64,000 nt of DNA, from contig NZ_CP015519.1 of assembly GCF_001887775.1 (NCBI RefSeq), positions 2,666,001-2,730,000 of the forward strand. The letters are read 5' to 3'. Position 1 is the stretch's first letter, and each line of letters opens with the position of its first letter. Position numbers and translations under genes: made by a program. This DNA comes from Syntrophotalea acetylenivorans (GTDB lineage Bacteria; Desulfobacterota; Desulfuromonadia; Desulfuromonadales; Syntrophotaleaceae). Of this stretch, positions 26,050 through 35,194 are shown one piece after another. The notes beneath the pieces were generated by a model, which saw only the letters and a program-made list of their open reading frames with translations, had not been told where the DNA came from and did no database searches.

Positions 26050-26760
26050 ATGTCTCAACCCTCGCAACAAACAGCAAGCTTGCCGCAATTGGCGGCTGAT
26101 GCCCAAGCGGAGCAGATCCTCGCTGCGGGTATCGCTGCCGCCACCGGTCCCGTGACCCTGGCCTGTTCCTTCAGTGTCGAGGACGTAGTGCTTATCGATA
26201 TCCTGCATAAAGTGGCTCGGGAAGTGAGGGTGTTTGCCCTCGATACCGGTCGTCTTAACGAAGAAACCTACGAGGTGGCCGAGGCACTGCTTGAACGCTA
26301 TGCATTGAGCATCGACTGGTATTTTCCAGAGCGCCAGGCGGTGGAACAGCTGGAACGGGAGAAGGGACTTTTTTCCTTCCGTGCCAGTCTCGACAATCGT
26401 CACGAGTGCTGCCGTATTCGCAAGGTCGAGCCCTTGCGTCGCGCCTTGAGCGGCAAAGGAGGGTGGATCACAGGCCTGCGCCGAGCGCAGAGCGTAACCC
26501 GCACCGAGCTTGCGTCCATCGAGGTCGACCAGGCAAACGGTGGCCTGCTGAAGATCAACCCGTTGCTCAACTGGAGTGACGAGCAGGTCTGGGACTATGC
26601 CAAAGAGCACCGCCTGCCGGTCAATCGCCTGCATCGTCAGGGCTATCCTTCCATCGGCTGCGCTCCCTGTACCCGGCCAGTTCGGGAAGGGGAGCATCCC
26701 CGCGCGGGACGCTGGTGGTGGGAGAATCCGGAACATAAAGAGTGCGGCCTCCACCGATAG
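26050..26760 (+). CDS. cysH: Assimilatory APS reductase (CysH, 4Fe-4S type)
   Basis: A 236-residue reductase of the CysH family. It carries the two cysteine pairs that bind a 4Fe-4S cluster in APS-specific enzymes: Cys120-Cys121 in HECCRIRKVEPL and Cys204/Cys207 in SIGCAPCTRP. The catalytic cysteine is in the C-terminal KECGLH. PAPS reductases of the E. coli type lack the first pairs. It should reduce adenylylsulfate to sulfite, with thioredoxin as donor. The start at 26050 follows GAGGAAA; longer readings cover the DUF2061 gene. Confidence 0.93.
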   Translation: MSQPSQQTASLPQLAADAQAEQILAAGIAAATGPVTLACSFSVEDVVLIDILHKVAREVRVFALDTGRLNEETYEVAEALLERYALSIDWYFPERQAVEQLEREKGLFSFRASLDNRHECCRIRKVEPLRRALSGKGGWITGLRRAQSVTRTELASIEVDQANGGLLKINPLLNWSDEQVWDYAKEHRLPVNRLHRQGYPSIGCAPCTRPVREGEHPRAGRWWWENPEHKECGLHR

Positions 26761-26766
26761 GGGTTG

Positions 26767-26886
26767 GCGCTTCGCCTTTTGCCCGATGCCGGCGTTGGCT
26801 GCGTCGCTCGCATCCTCGACGTAGCTTTCGCTACGCCTGCGGTGCTTGCTTCTTGCCGCCTTGGCCTCGAGCAAAAATCGAAGCGC
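26767..26886. repeat. 120-bp element with terminal inverted repeats inside the cys operon
   Basis: The left end GCGCTTCGccTTTTGC and the right end, complement of GCGCTTCGatTTTTGC, match at 14 of 16 bases. The centre folds as GTAGC-TTTC-GCTAC (26821-26834). It fills the space between cysH and cysD. In size and ends it resembles the 126-bp family (8142), but the interior differs. Confidence 0.65.
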
Positions 26887-26939
26887 TGGTAGTGGGTTGC
26901 TAAATAAGGACCAAGAACAATTACTAGATGGAGAAGATC

Positions 26940-27833
26940 ATGACTCACCTGGAACAGTTGGAAGCGGAAAGTATCCACATCATTCGCGAAGTCGCAGCCG
27001 AATTCGAGAATCCGGTAATGCTCTATTCGGTGGGCAAGGATTCGGCGGTCATGCTGCACCTGGCACGCAAGGCCTTCTACCCGGCCCGGCCGCCTTTTCC
27101 GCTGATGCATGTGGATACCACCTGGAAGTTCCGGGAGATGATCGAATTTCGCGACCGCATCGCGGCCGAATATGGTTTTGATCTTCTGGTTCACGTCAAC
27201 CAGGAAGGGGTGGATCAGGGAATCGATCCCTTTGTTCACGGCTCGGCGGTGCATACTGACGTGATGAAAACCGAGGGTCTCAAACAGGCTCTCGATAAGT
27301 ACAAATTCGATGCGGCATTCGGCGGCGCCCGGCGGGACGAAGAGAAGTCCAGGGCCAAGGAGCGGATTTTTTCCTTTCGCACCGCCAGCCACCGCTGGGA
27401 TCCGAAGAACCAACGCCCCGAGTTGTGGAATGTTTACAACGCCCGGGTTCAGCCCGGCGAGAGCATTCGGGCCTTTCCGCTCTCCAATTGGACCGAGCTC
27501 GACGTGTGGCAGTATATCCACCTGGAAAATATTCCGATCGTGCCCCTCTATCTGGCCAAAGAGCGGCCGGTCGTGGAGCGAGATGGAATGCTGATATTGG
27601 TAGACGATGATCGCCTCAAGTTGCACCCCGGCGAGCAGGTACAGACAAAGTCGGTTCGCTTTCGCACTCTCGGCTGTTACCCCTTGACCGGGGCGGTGGA
27701 ATCGACGGCTGCCACCCTGCCGGAAGTCATTCAGGAGATGCTTCTGACCCGCACTTCGGAGCGGCAGGGCCGAGTCATCGATCATGATCAGAGTGGATCC
27801 ATGGAGAAAAAGAAGCAGGAGGGATATTTCTAA
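26940..27833 (+). CDS. cysD: Sulfate adenylyltransferase subunit 2
   Basis: A 297-residue ATP sulfurylase subunit of the PAPS-reductase-like (PP-loop) fold, which adenylates sulfate with CysN. The PP-loop is [19 protein letters not shown] near residue 30, and later family motifs are [18 protein letters not shown] and [12 protein letters not shown]. The ATG at 26940 is favoured because GGAGAAG precedes it; an ATG at 26928 overlaps that site. It overlaps cysN by one base. Confidence 0.96.
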   Translation: MTHLEQLEAESIHIIREVAAEFENPVMLYSVGKDSAVMLHLARKAFYPARPPFPLMHVDTTWKFREMIEFRDRIAAEYGFDLLVHVNQEGVDQGIDPFVHGSAVHTDVMKTEGLKQALDKYKFDAAFGGARRDEEKSRAKERIFSFRTASHRWDPKNQRPELWNVYNARVQPGESIRAFPLSNWTELDVWQYIHLENIPIVPLYLAKERPVVERDGMLILVDDDRLKLHPGEQVQTKSVRFRTLGCYPLTGAVESTAATLPEVIQEMLLTRTSERQGRVIDHDQSGSMEKKKQEGYF

Positions 27834-29605
27834 TGGCACATCAATCGGAACTTATAGCTGAAGATATTCATGCCTACCTGAAAAGTCAGGAAGAGAAGGG
27901 GTTGCTGCGTTTCATCACCTGCGGCAGTGTTGACGACGGCAAGAGTACCCTTATTGGTCGCTTGCTTTGGGATTCAAAGATGGTTTTCGAGGATCAGTTG
28001 GCTGCTTTGAGCGCCGACAGTAAGCGGGTCGGCACCCAGGGAGAGAATATCGATTATGCCCTGTTGCTCGACGGGCTTCAGGCCGAGCGGGAGCAGGGTA
28101 TCACCATCGATGTGGCTTACCGCTACTTTTCCACCGACAAGCGTAAATTTATCGTTGCCGATACTCCCGGTCATGAACAATACACCCGCAATATGGTCAC
28201 CGGTGCCTCGACGGCTCAGGTCGCGGTGATCCTGATCGATGCCCGCAAGGGCATTTTGACCCAGACCCGGCGCCACAGTTACCTGGTTTCTCTGGTCGGC
28301 ATCCGTAGGGTGGTGCTGGCGGTCAATAAAATGGATCTGGTCGATTACAGCGCGGAACGTTTCGAGGCCATCCGCGAGGAATACCAGCGTTTCGCCTCCG
28401 GGCTGGGTTTCGAAGATATTACCGCAATCCCGATTTCGGCTCTGGAGGGGGATAATGTGCTGCACGTTAGTGAGCGGACCCCTTGGTACGAAGGGCCGGG
28501 TTTGCTGGAGCATTTGGAGTCGGTACAAATCGAAGATTGCGCAGTCAATCGACCCTTTCGCCTGCCGGTACAGTGGGTCAATCGACCTGATCTGGATTTT
28601 CGCGGGTTTTGCGGAACCATCGTCTCCGGTACGATTCGTCCGGGCGATCCGGTGGTGGTGAGCAGTTCCGGTCAGACCAGCCGCGTGGCGCGCATTGTCA
28701 CGCTGGGTGGGGACTTGCCGCAGGCCGTCGCAGGCCAGGCAGTGACCCTGACCTTAACTGATGAGATAGATATCAGTCGCGGCGATTTACTGGCTGCTCC
28801 CGGGCAGCGACCGGCTCAAAGCGATCAACTCGAAGCCCATCTGGCCTGGCTGCACGAACAGCCTCTGGCTCCCGGTCGTAGCTATTTGCTCAAAACCGCA
28901 GCGGGCACCGCTCCCGCCCAGGTGCGGCAGATCAAGCACAAGATCGATGTCAATACGCTGCAGCAACTCTCTGCCGATGCTTTGGAACTCAACGAAGTGG
29001 GTTTGTGTCAGATCACGGTGAGCAAAGACATCGCCTTTGATCCTTATCGCGACAACGACGGCACGGGCAGTTTTATCCTCATCGATCGTCTGAGTAACGC
29101 AACGGTGGCCGCCGGAATGATTCACCGGGCTTTGTCGAAATCCACTACTGAGAACGGAAGGTTTCAGCCGTTGGGTAAGGAAGCTCGAGCGGCTCTTAAA
29201 GGCCAGCAACCCAAGGTGGTATGGTTTAGCGGTCCCCTTGATGAGTCCGTCTCCGAGTTGCCGCAACAGCTGGAGAGCAGACTGCATAGCCTGGGACGTC
29301 ATACCTGCCTTCTCGATGGAGAAAAACTGAGGGACACTCTTGGTTGTGATCTGGACGACCAGGCCCATCTGCAACGGGTTGCGGAGGTTGCCCGGTTGAT
29401 GACTGAGGCAGGCCTGATTGTTCTGGTGGTTGCCGCTGCACCACCAAGTCTGGTTGAAGGTTTAAACGGTGATCAGTTTGCTGGCGGAGAGTTGTTGCAT
29501 ATCTACCCCTGTGCCAGGGAACAGGACGATGATGCGGTTATTAAGGACCATGTTTTCCCTCTGGGAGAACAAGTGGAGAGACTGCTGGAAAGGATAGCTG
29601 CCTAA
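27833..29605 (+). CDS. cysN: Sulfate adenylyltransferase subunit 1 with degenerate APS-kinase-like tail
   Basis: A 590-residue protein. Residues 1 to about 440 are the EF-Tu-like GTPase that drives sulfate adenylation: [15 protein letters not shown] near 32-46, [12 protein letters not shown] and NKMDL are all present. Residues 461 to 590 align by eye with APS kinase (CysC): KVVWFSG, then [20 protein letters not shown] and [18 protein letters not shown]. The P-loop expected as GLSGSGKST after residue 466 reads GPLDESVSE, so nucleotide binding is almost surely lost. This fits the APS-specific CysH next door, which needs no PAPS. Confidence 0.93.
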   Translation: MAHQSELIAEDIHAYLKSQEEKGLLRFITCGSVDDGKSTLIGRLLWDSKMVFEDQLAALSADSKRVGTQGENIDYALLLDGLQAEREQGITIDVAYRYFSTDKRKFIVADTPGHEQYTRNMVTGASTAQVAVILIDARKGILTQTRRHSYLVSLVGIRRVVLAVNKMDLVDYSAERFEAIREEYQRFASGLGFEDITAIPISALEGDNVLHVSERTPWYEGPGLLEHLESVQIEDCAVNRPFRLPVQWVNRPDLDFRGFCGTIVSGTIRPGDPVVVSSSGQTSRVARIVTLGGDLPQAVAGQAVTLTLTDEIDISRGDLLAAPGQRPAQSDQLEAHLAWLHEQPLAPGRSYLLKTAAGTAPAQVRQIKHKIDVNTLQQLSADALELNEVGLCQITVSKDIAFDPYRDNDGTGSFILIDRLSNATVAAGMIHRALSKSTTENGRFQPLGKEARAALKGQQPKVVWFSGPLDESVSELPQQLESRLHSLGRHTCLLDGEKLRDTLGCDLDDQAHLQRVAEVARLMTEAGLIVLVVAAAPPSLVEGLNGDQFAGGELLHIYPCAREQDDDAVIKDHVFPLGEQVERLLERIAA

Positions 29606-29772
29606 GGAAGCCGATTGATTGACATTGCAGTCTTTAACGGTTAACAGGTGTGCGAAGGGGCCGATATGTTGACCTTTGCTGATCCAAAGAGCATAGTGGT
29701 GGTTGCTGGTCAGGTGAAAACTCTCGCGCCAGCTGCTTTTTGGCTATGTATACTTATGCAAGGATTTGTTTT

Positions 29773-31065
29773 ATGAATCACTCCATCGATTATCGAACTC
29801 TCAAGATAAATGGTATTTATCAGTCAAACGCCGCCGGCGATCTGATGTTGAGGATCAAGCTGCCGGCCGGTTTACTCTCGGCTGTGCAGGCTACGGTTGT
29901 GGCCGATCTTGCTGAAGAATTCAGTGGCGAAACGTTGCATCTGACCTGTCGTGGCAATATAGAACTGCACGGCTTGCGTGGCGAAAATATTGCGCAGGTA
30001 TTCCGACGCCTGCAGGCCGTCGGCCTGACCAGCCGGGGCGCCTGTGGTGGTGCAGTGCGGGCGGTAGCCTGCAGTACAGATGGCGGCAATTTCGACCGTA
30101 TTCAAATGCTGGTGGAGCGCTTGCATCGGTATTTTACCGGCAATCCCCATTTTGAAGGCCTGCCGAAAAAATTCAAGATGGCGGTAGAAAACGGATACCA
30201 GGGGGCTCGCCATCTCTGTCAGGATTTGGCGCTCGTTTATCTCGGCCGGGAAGGAGATCGGGAATTATGTGATCTGTGGGTGGCCGGCGGCCTCGGTCGT
30301 CAGCCGCAGGAGGCCTTCCTGTTGGCGAATCGAGTGCCGATAGAGCGATTGCTGCCCATGGTTGAAGGGGTAATCCGCGTCTATCAGCAGCATGCATCGG
30401 CCGGCAAGCGCCTCAAGCATTTGTTGGCAGAGATCGGCGAACAGGAGTTTCGTTCTCTGTTGTCCAAAGAAACCACCGGCACGGCGCCTCTGCCGCTGGC
30501 CACTCCCCTCGACGATCAGTTCGGAGTATCTATCGCGCCGGGCACCAATGGTTGGGTTGAGCTGCCGGCCCCGGGGGCACAGTTGGCGAGTGGCGATTTA
30601 CGCAAGGTCGCGGCCATCGCTGATGCGTCAGGCGACGGTTTTCTGGCAATCAGCCGCGAACAAAACCTGCTGGTTTCCCTCGGCGCTGGTGTCGATGAAC
30701 CGAGGTTGCGCACCGCTCTGCAACAGCTCGGGCTGCCCTCAGACGAAGCGTTTCTGCGGTGCCGGGTCTGTCCCGGTAGCCACGACTGTCCCAAGGGGTT
30801 GGTGGCGACCCGTGATCTGCTCGGCCAAATTGAAAAAGTTTTGGGAACGCAAAGTCGGGCGCAAAGCTGGGCCATCTCCGGTTGCCCCAACGGCTGCTCA
30901 CAGCCGCAACTGGCCGACTATGGGATTGTTGGCACTAAAAAGGCGACGGAGAAGCAGGAAGCCCGTTATGATCTGCTGCGCCGGGATGGCGAGGGGTTTG
31001 GTCAACCGCTGCACATCGGGCTGAGCGAAGCTGAGTTGCTGGTGCGGCTTGCCGAGCTGGGCTGA
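29773..31065 (+). CDS. Siroheme-dependent sulfite/nitrite reductase hemoprotein
   Basis: A 430-residue protein of the nitrite/sulfite reductase family with the ferredoxin-like half-domains (LHLTCRGNIELHGL near residue 60). The cluster and siroheme cysteines lie in CRVCPGSHDCPKG and SGCPNGCSQPQLADYG in the C-terminal part. It is shorter than E. coli CysI (about 570). As the last enzyme of the operon it should reduce sulfite to sulfide. ATG 29773 follows AAGGA. The 167-base gap after cysN holds TTGACA at 29619 but no convincing -10. Confidence 0.88.
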   Translation: MNHSIDYRTLKINGIYQSNAAGDLMLRIKLPAGLLSAVQATVVADLAEEFSGETLHLTCRGNIELHGLRGENIAQVFRRLQAVGLTSRGACGGAVRAVACSTDGGNFDRIQMLVERLHRYFTGNPHFEGLPKKFKMAVENGYQGARHLCQDLALVYLGREGDRELCDLWVAGGLGRQPQEAFLLANRVPIERLLPMVEGVIRVYQQHASAGKRLKHLLAEIGEQEFRSLLSKETTGTAPLPLATPLDDQFGVSIAPGTNGWVELPAPGAQLASGDLRKVAAIADASGDGFLAISREQNLLVSLGAGVDEPRLRTALQQLGLPSDEAFLRCRVCPGSHDCPKGLVATRDLLGQIEKVLGTQSRAQSWAISGCPNGCSQPQLADYGIVGTKKATEKQEARYDLLRRDGEGFGQPLHIGLSEAELLVRLAELG

Positions 31066-31077
31066 GAGGAAATCTGA

Positions 31078-31185
31078 ATGCGGTTGCTTGGGCGATGGTT
31101 TGTAATCAGCTTGTTGCTGTTGTTTGTCCTGAGTGGCTGTGCAAAGAGGCTTTCAGGGCTTGAGTTGGTTGTTCCGTCGCGGTGA
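31078..31185 (+). CDS. Tiny putative lipoprotein
   Basis: 35 codons, preceded by GAGAGGAAATCTG, a good ribosome site. The peptide has Arg residues at the start, a hydrophobic stretch FVISLLLLFVLSGC with an LSGC lipobox, and only about 14 residues after the cysteine. It is either a genuine entericidin-sized lipoprotein or the stump of a longer gene cut by the repeat material that begins just downstream. Confidence 0.5.
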   Translation: MRLLGRWFVISLLLLFVLSGCAKRLSGLELVVPSR

Positions 31186-31255
31186 ATTTTGTCGCAGTAG
31201 GGGGCGGCGCTGTTGCAGTCAGAGAGACAATAGTCAGAAAAATCGCCAATCGATG

Positions 31256-31534
31256 CACCACGAAGTACAAGAAGACCACGAAGTAAACCCAAGCCTCGGG
31301 TTGCAGGTTTGACTCTCTTCGCGGCTTCGCGTGAAACGTGACTTGACCTGTCTTTTGCACATCCGAAGGCGCAAGGAAAACCCTTAGATACATAGCCTCA
31401 CACAACGTCGCGACCACGCCACGAAATCAAAATCGAAATTACCTAATGTATGCATGTCCTATTGTGTTTTCACGTCACGTTTTTTGCGTTGTGGTGTGAG
31501 ACCGCCTTCAGCCGTCTTCGTGTCTTTCGCGGTT
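31256..31534. repeat. Degenerate repeat bounded by CACGAAG-type inverted ends
   Basis: The left end has CACCACGAAGTACAAGAAG followed by ACCACGAAG. The right end has CTTCGTGTCTTTCGCGGTT, the inverse. Between them lie several in-frame stops and no gene. Together with 31186-31255 and 31535-31583 it fills the 455-base gap before the zinc importer. Sequences of this CACGAAG type occur as scattered intergenic repeats in many bacteria. Confidence 0.5.
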
Positions 31535-31583
31535 AATATCTGCCTTTGATCAGTTTTTAGCAGATCAAGACTCTACCTGACGT

Positions 31584-31612
31584 AAAAAGCCCTGCCAGAA
31601 GCGGGGCTTTTT
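31584..31612. terminator. Bidirectional terminator downstream of the zinc importer
   Basis: AAAAAGCCCtGC, 5-base loop, GCgGGGCTTTTT. It has A and T runs on both sides, so it works for the minus-strand permease gene ending at 31641 and for plus-strand readthrough. Confidence 0.8.
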
Positions 31613-31640
31613 CATATCCAGAAACTATTGGGGGATCGAC

Positions 31641-32483
31641 TCAGGCCGCCCTGCGCCGCAACTGCCATTGGTGCCATGCGGCCTTACCGACGGTGGCCAG
31701 CAGGTAAGCAAGCCCGGTGAGCAGCACCGTTACGGCCCCTGACGGCAGATCGTACTGGTAGGAGACGGCCAGGCCGCCGCTGGTGAAGAGGAGTCCGAGA
31801 ATCATGGCCACGATCATCATTTTCCCCAAGGCTTTGACAAACTGACCTGCGATGGCCGCCGGCAGGGCAAGCAGGGCGATGACCATGATCAGGCCGACCA
31901 CCTGAATCAGGATGACTACCGTCAGGGCCACCAGGCAGAGCAGCAACAGGGAAAAGAGCTTGACCGGAACCTGGCGCAGTTCAGCGAACTCTTCATCGAA
32001 GGAGACCGCCAGCAACTGTTTGTAGAAGAGAAGCACAAACAGTACGATGCCGAGGTCGAGCCAGAAGATCAGGTAGAGGTTGTGCCGGGGAATCATCAGG
32101 ATGTTGCCGAACAGATAACTCATCAAGTCGACGTTGTAACCGGGGGTAGCCGAGATGAACAATACCCCGGCGGCCATGCCTACTGCCCACAGGGCACTGA
32201 TAGCCGTGTCTTCCTGTTTTTGCCAGTAGATACCGACGATACCGATAACCAGGGCTGCCAAGAGGGCCGTGATGATGGCACCGGCCACCGGGTTGCGCCC
32301 AAGGAAATAGGCCAGGCCCATGCCGCCGAGTACTGCATGGGCGATGCCGCCGGCCATGTAGCCGATGCGCTTGACCACCACGTAGGAGCCGGCGATGCCG
32401 CATGCGACACTGGCCAGCAGGCCACCGATCAGTGCGTTTTGCATGAAGGTCTGGGAAACCAGGGCGTGTAGGAGGTCTTCCAT
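31641..32483 (-). CDS. znuB: Metal ABC transporter permease (ZnuB-like)
   Basis: A 280-residue ABC-3 family permease with about eight membrane helices. Family segments include GGLLASVACGIAGSYVVVKRIGYMAGGIAHAVLGG near the N-terminus and LIMVIALLALPAAIAGQF later. With the ATPase and binding protein upstream it forms a zinc (or manganese) importer. A 152-base gap separates it from the ATPase gene. The gap holds TACGCCTTACGGCTTTTG-type sequence but no gene. Confidence 0.92.
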   Translation of the reverse strand: MEDLLHALVSQTFMQNALIGGLLASVACGIAGSYVVVKRIGYMAGGIAHAVLGGMGLAYFLGRNPVAGAIITALLAALVIGIVGIYWQKQEDTAISALWAVGMAAGVLFISATPGYNVDLMSYLFGNILMIPRHNLYLIFWLDLGIVLFVLLFYKQLLAVSFDEEFAELRQVPVKLFSLLLLCLVALTVVILIQVVGLIMVIALLALPAAIAGQFVKALGKMMIVAMILGLLFTSGGLAVSYQYDLPSGAVTVLLTGLAYLLATVGKAAWHQWQLRRRAA

Positions 32484-32635
32484 GGTCGTTATCCTGTGGG
32501 AGAAAAAGACTTTATTTTGAAAAGCCGTAACATGTGATGCGTGAGGAGTAATGGGTTAAACCTTTTATGCCTTACGCCTTACGGCTTTTGACTAGTCAAT
32601 TTTAAGCCAAGTGCATCACCTGGCTTACCAAGATC

Positions 32636-33382
32636 TTAATCGTGGCCGTGAATCAGGGTGTCGTGTTGTACCACCTTGAGAGGGCCACCGTACAATTCTT
32701 CGATCATTTTGCCGGTTAGCTCCGCTGCGGGGTGACAGACCAACCGGCGGTTGAGGCAGGCGACCCGGGTGATGTAGCGGGTGATGAATCCGACGTCGTG
32801 GGAAACGACGATGACGGTCAATCGCTCGTTGAGGCGTTTGAGCAGTTCGAAAACCCCCTCTTCGACCTTCGGGTCGATATGGGCTGTCGGTTCATCGAGG
32901 ATCAGCACCTCTGGATTGCACGCCAAAGCGCGGGCGATGAGCACCCGCTGCAATTGACCGCCGGACAGGGCCGTCAGAGGCCGTTGTTCCAGGTCGAGGA
33001 TTTCCACCTCGGCCAGAGCCTGCCGGGCGGCTTCCCGGTCCTGGCGAGTGTAGCCGAACAATGTCCGGGTCTTGCCGAGTCGACCCTGCAATACCGTATT
33101 CAATACGCTGATCGGAAAGTTACGGTCAAAAGTGGCAAACTGGGGTACATAGCCGATCTTCAGCCGTGCCTCTGCAGGGCTGCTGCCGAAAATCTCGATG
33201 GTTCCCTTCTGCGGGGCCAAGAGGCCGAGAATCAACTTCAGCAGGGTGCTCTTACCGCTGCCGTTGGGACCGACTATGCCGAGAAAGTCTTTATCCCGGA
33301 TGGTCAGACAGATGTCTTCCAATACCGACAATTCGTTATAGCGAAAATAAACGCCGTCGAGGATGATGATCGGTTCGCTCAT
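32636..33382 (-). CDS. znuC: Metal ABC transporter ATPase (ZnuC-like)
   Basis: A 248-residue ABC ATPase. Walker A is VGPNGSGKSTLLKL near residue 38, the signature LSGGQLQRVLIARAL near 139, Walker B LILDEPTAHID, and the H-loop VVSHDVGF. The C-terminus is histidine-containing (HDTLIHGHD), which suits a metal importer. It overlaps the znuA end by 4 bases. Confidence 0.94.
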   Translation of the reverse strand: MSEPIIILDGVYFRYNELSVLEDICLTIRDKDFLGIVGPNGSGKSTLLKLILGLLAPQKGTIEIFGSSPAEARLKIGYVPQFATFDRNFPISVLNTVLQGRLGKTRTLFGYTRQDREAARQALAEVEILDLEQRPLTALSGGQLQRVLIARALACNPEVLILDEPTAHIDPKVEEGVFELLKRLNERLTVIVVSHDVGFITRYITRVACLNRRLVCHPAAELTGKMIEELYGGPLKVVQHDTLIHGHD

Positions 33383-34302
33383 AGAGAAATTTCCAGAGAG
33401 CGGGCGAAGGCTTCGGCCGTTCGCCGCATGTTGGCAAGGTAATCCTCGGCCAGGGGATCGATAGCCACGACGCGGCCGTCGATAGCCCGGGCGATGGTCG
33501 CGGCAGTAGTGCGGCTGAACTGCTGTTGCACGAATATTACGGAAATATGGTTGTCTTTAGCCTGCTGGATGATGTCGGCCAAGGCGCGGGGGCCGGGTTC
33601 CTTGCCCGAGGCTTCGACGGCGACCTGCTGCAGATCATAGGCTGCGGCGAAATAACCCCAGGATGGATGAAAAACCAAAAAGCTTCGTTTCTTCAGATTC
33701 ATCAGTTGCCGGCGAATGGTACGGTCGAGATTGTCAAGATCGCGGGTAAAAGAATCGGCACCGGCCTGGTAATCTTCAGCGCCGGCCGGATCGACGGCGG
33801 TCAGGGTCACCCGAATGCGCTCGGCCATTTGTTTGACCAGGTTCGGATCGGTCCAGAGGTGAGGATCCTTCTCCTCCTCTTTCGCCGGGGCTTTTCGCTC
33901 TATTTCGTGTTGATCTTCTTCGGTGTGGTGATGATGGTGGTGTTCTAGCGACCGCAGCTCCAGTCCCTGGCGCAGATCGATAATTTCCATGGCCGGATTG
34001 AGGGTGGCCACCCGTTTCATCCAAACCTTCTCAAAGGGTACACCGATGCGATAGTAGAGCTGAGCTTGGGAAAGGGCCGTCATCTGTTTCGGCTTCGGTT
34101 CGTAAGTGGCCGGGCTGCGGCCGGGGCCGACCATGACCTGCACGGCAACTCGCTGGCCGCCGACCCTCTCGACAAAGTATTTCAAGGGTAGGACACTGGT
34201 GAAAACCTGCATGGGAGTGCCCGTTTGAGCATTGGCTGCGCCAGCCAATGAGCAGAGCAGAGTTATACTCAACAGGAGTGTTTTAGCGGTTAAAAACTTC
34301 AT
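33379..34302 (-). CDS. znuA: Periplasmic zinc-binding protein (ZnuA-like)
   Basis: A 307-residue cluster A-I substrate-binding protein with a signal peptide (residues 1-25, AGAANAQ). The metal loop is a run of six histidines at residues 121-126 followed by an acidic stretch, typical of zinc-specific proteins. FHPSWGYFAAAY and the long linking helix are also present. The ATG at 34302 was preferred to 34311 because GGAG then lies at a workable distance. Confidence 0.93.
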   Translation of the reverse strand: MKFLTAKTLLLSITLLCSLAGAANAQTGTPMQVFTSVLPLKYFVERVGGQRVAVQVMVGPGRSPATYEPKPKQMTALSQAQLYYRIGVPFEKVWMKRVATLNPAMEIIDLRQGLELRSLEHHHHHHTEEDQHEIERKAPAKEEEKDPHLWTDPNLVKQMAERIRVTLTAVDPAGAEDYQAGADSFTRDLDNLDRTIRRQLMNLKKRSFLVFHPSWGYFAAAYDLQQVAVEASGKEPGPRALADIIQQAKDNHISVIFVQQQFSRTTAATIARAIDGRVVAIDPLAEDYLANMRRTAEAFARSLEISL

Positions 34303-34373
34303 TATGGACATCTCCGGGGAGCGTCTTGACGAAAGGTTGAGCCCTCTATGACGATCACTGAACGATGAAGCTC

Positions 34374-34408
34374 AGTATAGCACAAGGTGTTTGAATGAGA
34401 ATCATAAA
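34374..34408 (-). promoter_or_regulatory. Promoter of the znu operon with an overlapping Fur/Zur-like box
   Basis: Minus strand -35 TTCTCA (34401-34396), 16-base spacer, -10 TATACT (34379-34374). The -35 lies inside GAATGAGAATCATAAA (34393-34408), which is close to the inverted-repeat core AATGATAATCATT of Fur-family sites. A zinc-loaded Zur repressor could block the promoter here; that is inference. Confidence 0.6.
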
Positions 34409-34498
34409 AGCTAAAGCCTGTGCCGGTAACCCACTGAAAAGACAAAGTGCTTTCGCTGCTGCGGAGCAGGCGGGTTTTTTGAGAGATGGAGATAGCTC

Positions 34499-34528
34499 TT
34501 GACAGGTTCGGGGCAAAAAAAGGACAAT
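34499..34528 (+). promoter_or_regulatory. Possible sigma70 promoter of the thioesterase-ATP-grasp gene set
   Basis: -35 TTGACA (34499-34504), 18-base spacer, -10 GACAAT (34523-34528), divergent from the znu promoter and about 145 bases before the first gene. Confidence 0.5.
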
Positions 34529-34673
34529 CGGATCCATGCAAAAAACCGCATAAAGGTGTTTTTGTGACTCAGTGTTGCCGTCAGGTCAGTTTCCTGGCCA
34601 CCTGGCATTAGGGTTGATCGAAACGGATCAATCCTTTTTTTTCCCTAAAGGGCCCTTACCCGCAGGAGCCGTC

Positions 34674-35111
34674 ATGTACCAACAAGCGCTCAGGGAACTC
34701 AACGAGCGATTTATCCGGCAGATTCCCTTGACCGATCATATGGGGCTGGAGATCAGTTCTTGGGACGGTTCTGCCCTTCGGATGGACGCGCCGCTGAAGC
34801 CCAACCGCAACGATAAAGGTACTGGTTTCGCCGGCAGCATCGCAAGTCTGGCGACTTTTGCCGGTTGGGCGCTTATTACTCTGGCGGTAGAGGAGCGCTG
34901 CGGAGCGGCGGAAGTGGCGGTCTATCGCAGCGAGATCAGTTACCGGCGGCCAATCGATGGCGATTTTTACGCCTTATGTCAGTTGCCCAAAGAGGTTGAA
35001 CTGACAGGTTTTTGGCAAACGCTGAAGCAAACCGGCAAGAGCCGGCTGGAACTGGCGGTGACTGTATTTCAAGACGGCGAAGAGCGAGTGCGGTTTCAGG
35101 GGCCTACGTAG
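34674..35111 (+). CDS. YiiD C-terminal-type thioesterase-fold protein
   Basis: A 145-residue hot-dog fold protein matching the putative thioesterase domain at the C-terminus of YiiD. Characteristic are HMGLEISSWDGSALRMDAPL, NRNDKGTGFAGSIASLATFAGW and YRSEISYRRPIDGDF. The stand-alone form lacks the acetyltransferase half. CAGGAGCC precedes the ATG. It is first in a same-strand run with the aldolase, C-S lyase and ATP-grasp genes, but an 83-base gap leaves co-transcription open. Confidence 0.8.
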   Translation: MYQQALRELNERFIRQIPLTDHMGLEISSWDGSALRMDAPLKPNRNDKGTGFAGSIASLATFAGWALITLAVEERCGAAEVAVYRSEISYRRPIDGDFYALCQLPKEVELTGFWQTLKQTGKSRLELAVTVFQDGEERVRFQGPT

Positions 35112-35194
35112 TACGACTGCGCTAGCTTTGGCCGGAAGCGGGAATAGATTGATTCATGATTTTCGATAAGCATTAAGTTCAGGGGAAATACACC

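Noticed and set aside
26643-27839. 398-codon minus-strand reading opposite cysD
   Set aside because: Cross-strand shadow produced by high GC codon use; cysD is certain.
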